The position numbers and the translations under genes are program-made. 7,445 bases of DNA from Candidatus Pelagibacterales bacterium (GTDB lineage Bacteria; Pseudomonadota; Alphaproteobacteria; TMED109). The stretch covers positions 4,232 through 11,676 of the forward strand of contig PBIU01000002.1 in the NCBI GenBank assembly GCA_002720535.1, given 5' to 3'. Shown piece by piece: positions 5,346-7,445 of this stretch (positions are counted from its first letter, which is position 1; each line of letters opens with the position of its first letter). The notes under the pieces were generated by a model, which made no database searches, was not told where the DNA came from, and saw only the letters and a program-made list of their open reading frames with translations.

Positions 5346-7001
5346 TTATTTATTATTTAAATCTTTAAGTTTTTGTCTAGTAGTAATTTGTTTAGGGTCT
5401 ATTAATATTTCAATTACGGCTGCTTTGTTTGAGTTAAGACTTCTTTTTAAAGCAGTTAAAAAATTTTTGTGGTGTTTAATTTTTTCATAATGGGCATTAT
5501 AGCTTTTAGACATTAATTTAAAATCTGGGTTAACAAGGTCTGTTGCAATTTTTCTATTTGGATAATTTTTTTCTTGGTGCATCCTAATAGTACCCAACAT
5601 TTTATTATTAATAATAATTATTATTGGTTTAATTTTATATTGATTACATGTTGCTAGTTCTTGACTACTCATCATGAAGCCACCATCTCCACAAAATGCT
5701 ATAACTGGAGTATTTTTTTTGCTAATTTTTGCTGAAATAGCTGCAGGTATTGAATAACCCATTGCTCCACTAGTCGGAGCTAATTGTGTTTTTGCTTTAG
5801 TATATTTCCAAAACCTTTGAATCCAACCACTAAAATTTCCAGCATCAATAGTTATAATTGTATTTTGAGGCATTTTTTCTCTAAGTATTAGCATTATTTT
5901 ACCCATATCAGGCTCAGAAAAATATTTAGGAGGATTGGAATATTGTATATAATTTTCTCTGCATGACTTTGTCCATTCTAACCATTTTATATTTTTAATT
6001 TTTTTATTACATATGATTTTGGAGAAAATAGAACTATTTGCTTTTACTCCAACTAGAGGTTTATAAACTTTTCCTAGTTCTTTTTTATCAGGGTAAACAT
6101 GAATAATTTTACTTTTTTGTTTTGTTTTTATAGTTGAATAACCACTGGTAGTCATCTCACCAAGTCTTGCACCTACTACTAATATTAAATCAGACTCTTG
6201 CACACTTTTTATAAGTTTAGGGTCTACGCTGGTTGACAAATCGCCAATATAACAATTTTTGTTATTATTTACTAAAGATTGCCTTCTGAAAGATACCGCA
6301 TAGGGAATTTTATTATTATTAGCAAAATTTTCTAAATTTTTTGCACCATCCTTATCCCAATCACCACCTCCAATTATAATTAAAGGCTTTTTAGATTCTT
6401 CTATTTTGATTAATAAATTCTCTAATTTTTTATGAGTTATTTTACTAATAATATGCTTTATAGGTTTTATAGGCTTATATTTTGCATATTGTTCTAATAT
6501 ATCTTCAGGTAAAGAAATTATAACCGGCCCCGGCCTATCTTTAGTTGAAATATAATATGCTTTCTGAACAATATCAGGAATACTTTTAGCACTCTTAATT
6601 TCAAATACTGCTTTACTAAAAGGTTGGCCAAACATTTTATGATAATCAACTTCTTGAAATGCTTCTCTTCCTTTATGTTTTGAATTTATTTGGCCTATAA
6701 ACATAATCATAGGACTTGAATCTTGCATTGCTGTATGAACGCCTATACTTGCATGACATGCTCCGGGTCCTCTTGTAACAAATACTACTCCAGGTAAACC
6801 ATTTAATTTTCCCCAGGCTTCTGCCATATTAGCAGCACCAGATTCGTGTCTGCAAGTGATTACATTAATATCACTTTTGTGGTCATAAAGACCATTTAAG
6901 GCTGCTAAAAAACTTTCTCCAGGAACTGTAAAAACTGTATTAACACCTAAATCTTTTAGGCAATCAGCTAAAATTTTACCGCCGTAAGATTTTTTTTCCA
7001 T
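5346..7001 (-). CDS. Acetolactate-synthase-like thiamine diphosphate enzyme
   Basis: This 551-residue enzyme has the three-domain layout of the acetohydroxyacid synthase/pyruvate oxidase superfamily. The N-terminal pyrimidine-binding domain (about 1-170) has VPGES (26-30) and catalytic Glu53 in CRHESGAANMAEAWG, then RGPGACH and FQEVDYHKM. A central domain follows at about 190-325 (IIIGGG, DLILVVGARLGE). The pyrophosphate domain carries the Mg-ThDP motif from GDG (438-440) to Asn465-Asn466. Such enzymes decarboxylate a 2-oxo acid and either release an aldehyde or join the fragment to an acceptor. Against a biosynthetic AHAS: His475 stands where AHAS has the specificity Trp in RQWQ, and no small regulatory subunit gene lies beside it. 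AGAGGG lies 10 nt before the ATG. The gene leads the operon with the SDR and aldolase. It is very AT-rich and lysine/isoleucine-rich, especially at 165-360, unlike the molybdenum hydroxylase genes. The substrate is unknown. Confidence 0.9.
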   Translation of the reverse strand: MEKKSYGGKILADCLKDLGVNTVFTVPGESFLAALNGLYDHKSDINVITCRHESGAANMAEAWGKLNGLPGVVFVTRGPGACHASIGVHTAMQDSSPMIMFIGQINSKHKGREAFQEVDYHKMFGQPFSKAVFEIKSAKSIPDIVQKAYYISTKDRPGPVIISLPEDILEQYAKYKPIKPIKHIISKITHKKLENLLIKIEESKKPLIIIGGGDWDKDGAKNLENFANNNKIPYAVSFRRQSLVNNNKNCYIGDLSTSVDPKLIKSVQESDLILVVGARLGEMTTSGYSTIKTKQKSKIIHVYPDKKELGKVYKPLVGVKANSSIFSKIICNKKIKNIKWLEWTKSCRENYIQYSNPPKYFSEPDMGKIMLILREKMPQNTIITIDAGNFSGWIQRFWKYTKAKTQLAPTSGAMGYSIPAAISAKISKKNTPVIAFCGDGGFMMSSQELATCNQYKIKPIIIIINNKMLGTIRMHQEKNYPNRKIATDLVNPDFKLMSKSYNAHYEKIKHHKNFLTALKRSLNSNKAAVIEILIDPKQITTRQKLKDLNNK

Positions 7002-7025
7002 TACGTATTCGCCCTCTAAAAGAAT

Positions 7026-7031
7026 ATTATA
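7026..7031 (-). promoter_or_regulatory. Likely -10 box for the ThDP enzyme-SDR-aldolase operon
   Basis: On the minus strand this reads TATAAT, a perfect -10 box, in the 42 nt gap between the transporter gene stop and the ThDP enzyme start. Transcription would start near 7019, leaving a short leader that still contains the AGAGGG site (7012-7017). No good -35 box is seen 16-18 nt upstream, which would fall in the end of the transporter gene. Part of the operon's transcription may instead be read-through from that gene. Confidence 0.45.
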
Positions 7032-7043
7032 CTATATAAAACT

Positions 7044-7445
7044 TTATTTTCCTACTATAGAAATTGCTTTAACAAGAGCGAATACTTTTAAATTTATTTT
7101 TAATTTTAATTTTTTAAGAGAAAAAAGTGTTATTTCTGATATAATTTCTTGTTTTCCTATGCTTAAATATATTTCAGCTATACCACTTTTCTTTAAAGTT
7201 TTTATTTTTGTAATTTTTGTTTCTAGAATATTATTTATAGAAATATTTTTTGGTATTTTAGTGGCAATTGAAATATCTTTACTAAATAACTTTATTATTT
7301 GATTGGAATTAACTTTATCAGAGATGGGTTTTGTTATTAGTTTTTTTCCATCAATATCAATAATTGTATTTGCATTAGTTTTATCATGCTTATGAATTAT
7401 TCCTTTAATTAAAGAATAAGAAGTATTGCCACTATTAAAGTGAGA
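7044..7445 (-). CDS. modC: ModC-like molybdate ABC transporter ATPase, C-terminal part (5' end outside window)
   Basis: The last 133 residues of an ABC ATPase are visible; the nucleotide-binding domain lies beyond the window edge. The fragment ends in a TOBE/Mop-type molybdate-binding domain. The recognisable ModC pattern is KDISIATKIPKNISINNIL (fragment residues 56-74), then a beta-rich segment with IYLSIGKQEIISEI (92-105), SLKKLKL, and the C-terminal VFALVKAISI (121-130). This corresponds to the ModC pattern of V(S/A)IAL..P...SIRN(I/V)L and V(Y/W)ALIK(A/S)V(S/A). The frame is open with no stop from 7445 to the TAA at 7044-7046. It would energise molybdate uptake at the inner membrane. The gene lies 42 nt upstream of the ThDP enzyme on the same strand. 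Related ATPases for sulfate or tungstate are possible, but the SIATKIP...SINNIL block favours ModC. Confidence 0.8.
   Translation of the reverse strand, partial: SHFNSGNTSYSLIKGIIHKHDKTNANTIIDIDGKKLITKPISDKVNSNQIIKLFSKDISIATKIPKNISINNILETKITKIKTLKKSGIAEIYLSIGKQEIISEITLFSLKKLKLKINLKVFALVKAISIVGK

Noticed and set aside
7002..7043. Riboswitch or molybdenum cofactor RNA before the ThDP enzyme gene
   Set aside because: The gap is only 42 nt and holds little more than a -10 box and a ribosome binding site, too short for a known riboswitch fold.

Overview
The window looks like a piece of a low-GC (AT-rich) alphaproteobacterial chromosome, probably from a free-living, possibly marine, lineage. The best lineage marker is a stand-alone gene for the NDUFS4-like accessory subunit of complex I, a protein of alphaproteobacteria and mitochondria. 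Both tRNA genes encode their own CCA ends. Spacing is tight throughout (a 4 nt gap, a 1 nt overlap and a 4 nt convergent overlap), which fits a streamlined genome. The exact genus cannot be named from the sequence.

Left part, + strand (1-2580): the 3' end of a [2Fe-2S] small subunit, followed 4 nt later by a complete Tat-exported molybdopterin-binding large subunit. Together they form an IorAB-type (isoquinoline 1-oxidoreductase-like) molybdenum hydroxylase of unknown substrate. A hairpin closes the operon.

Middle, + strand (2581-3830): tRNA-Pro(UGG), the NDUFS4-like gene and tRNA-Arg(UCU) lie almost end to end. The complex I mRNA would therefore be punctuated by tRNAs. Next come a small lipoprotein of unknown function and a 35-residue single-span membrane protein, both with a GGAG ribosome binding site at the same spacing.

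Right part, - strand (3827-7445, read right to left): the C-terminal third or so of a ModC-type molybdate ABC transporter ATPase, then a three-gene metabolic operon. The operon encodes an acetolactate-synthase-like ThDP enzyme, a short-chain dehydrogenase/reductase and an HpcH/HpaI-family class II aldolase. Its order and coupling (17 nt gap, then TAATG) argue for one pathway. The ThDP enzyme has His where true acetohydroxyacid synthases have the specificity Trp and has no regulatory subunit gene beside it, so branched-chain amino acid synthesis is unlikely. A plausible but unproven idea is a catabolic or carboligation route around pyruvate or another 2-oxo acid.

The molybdate transporter and the molybdenum hydroxylase sit at opposite ends of the window, about 4.5 kb apart and on opposite strands, so a functional link is only suggestive. 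No mobile element, CRISPR array, rRNA or gene-free stretch above 300 bases was seen.
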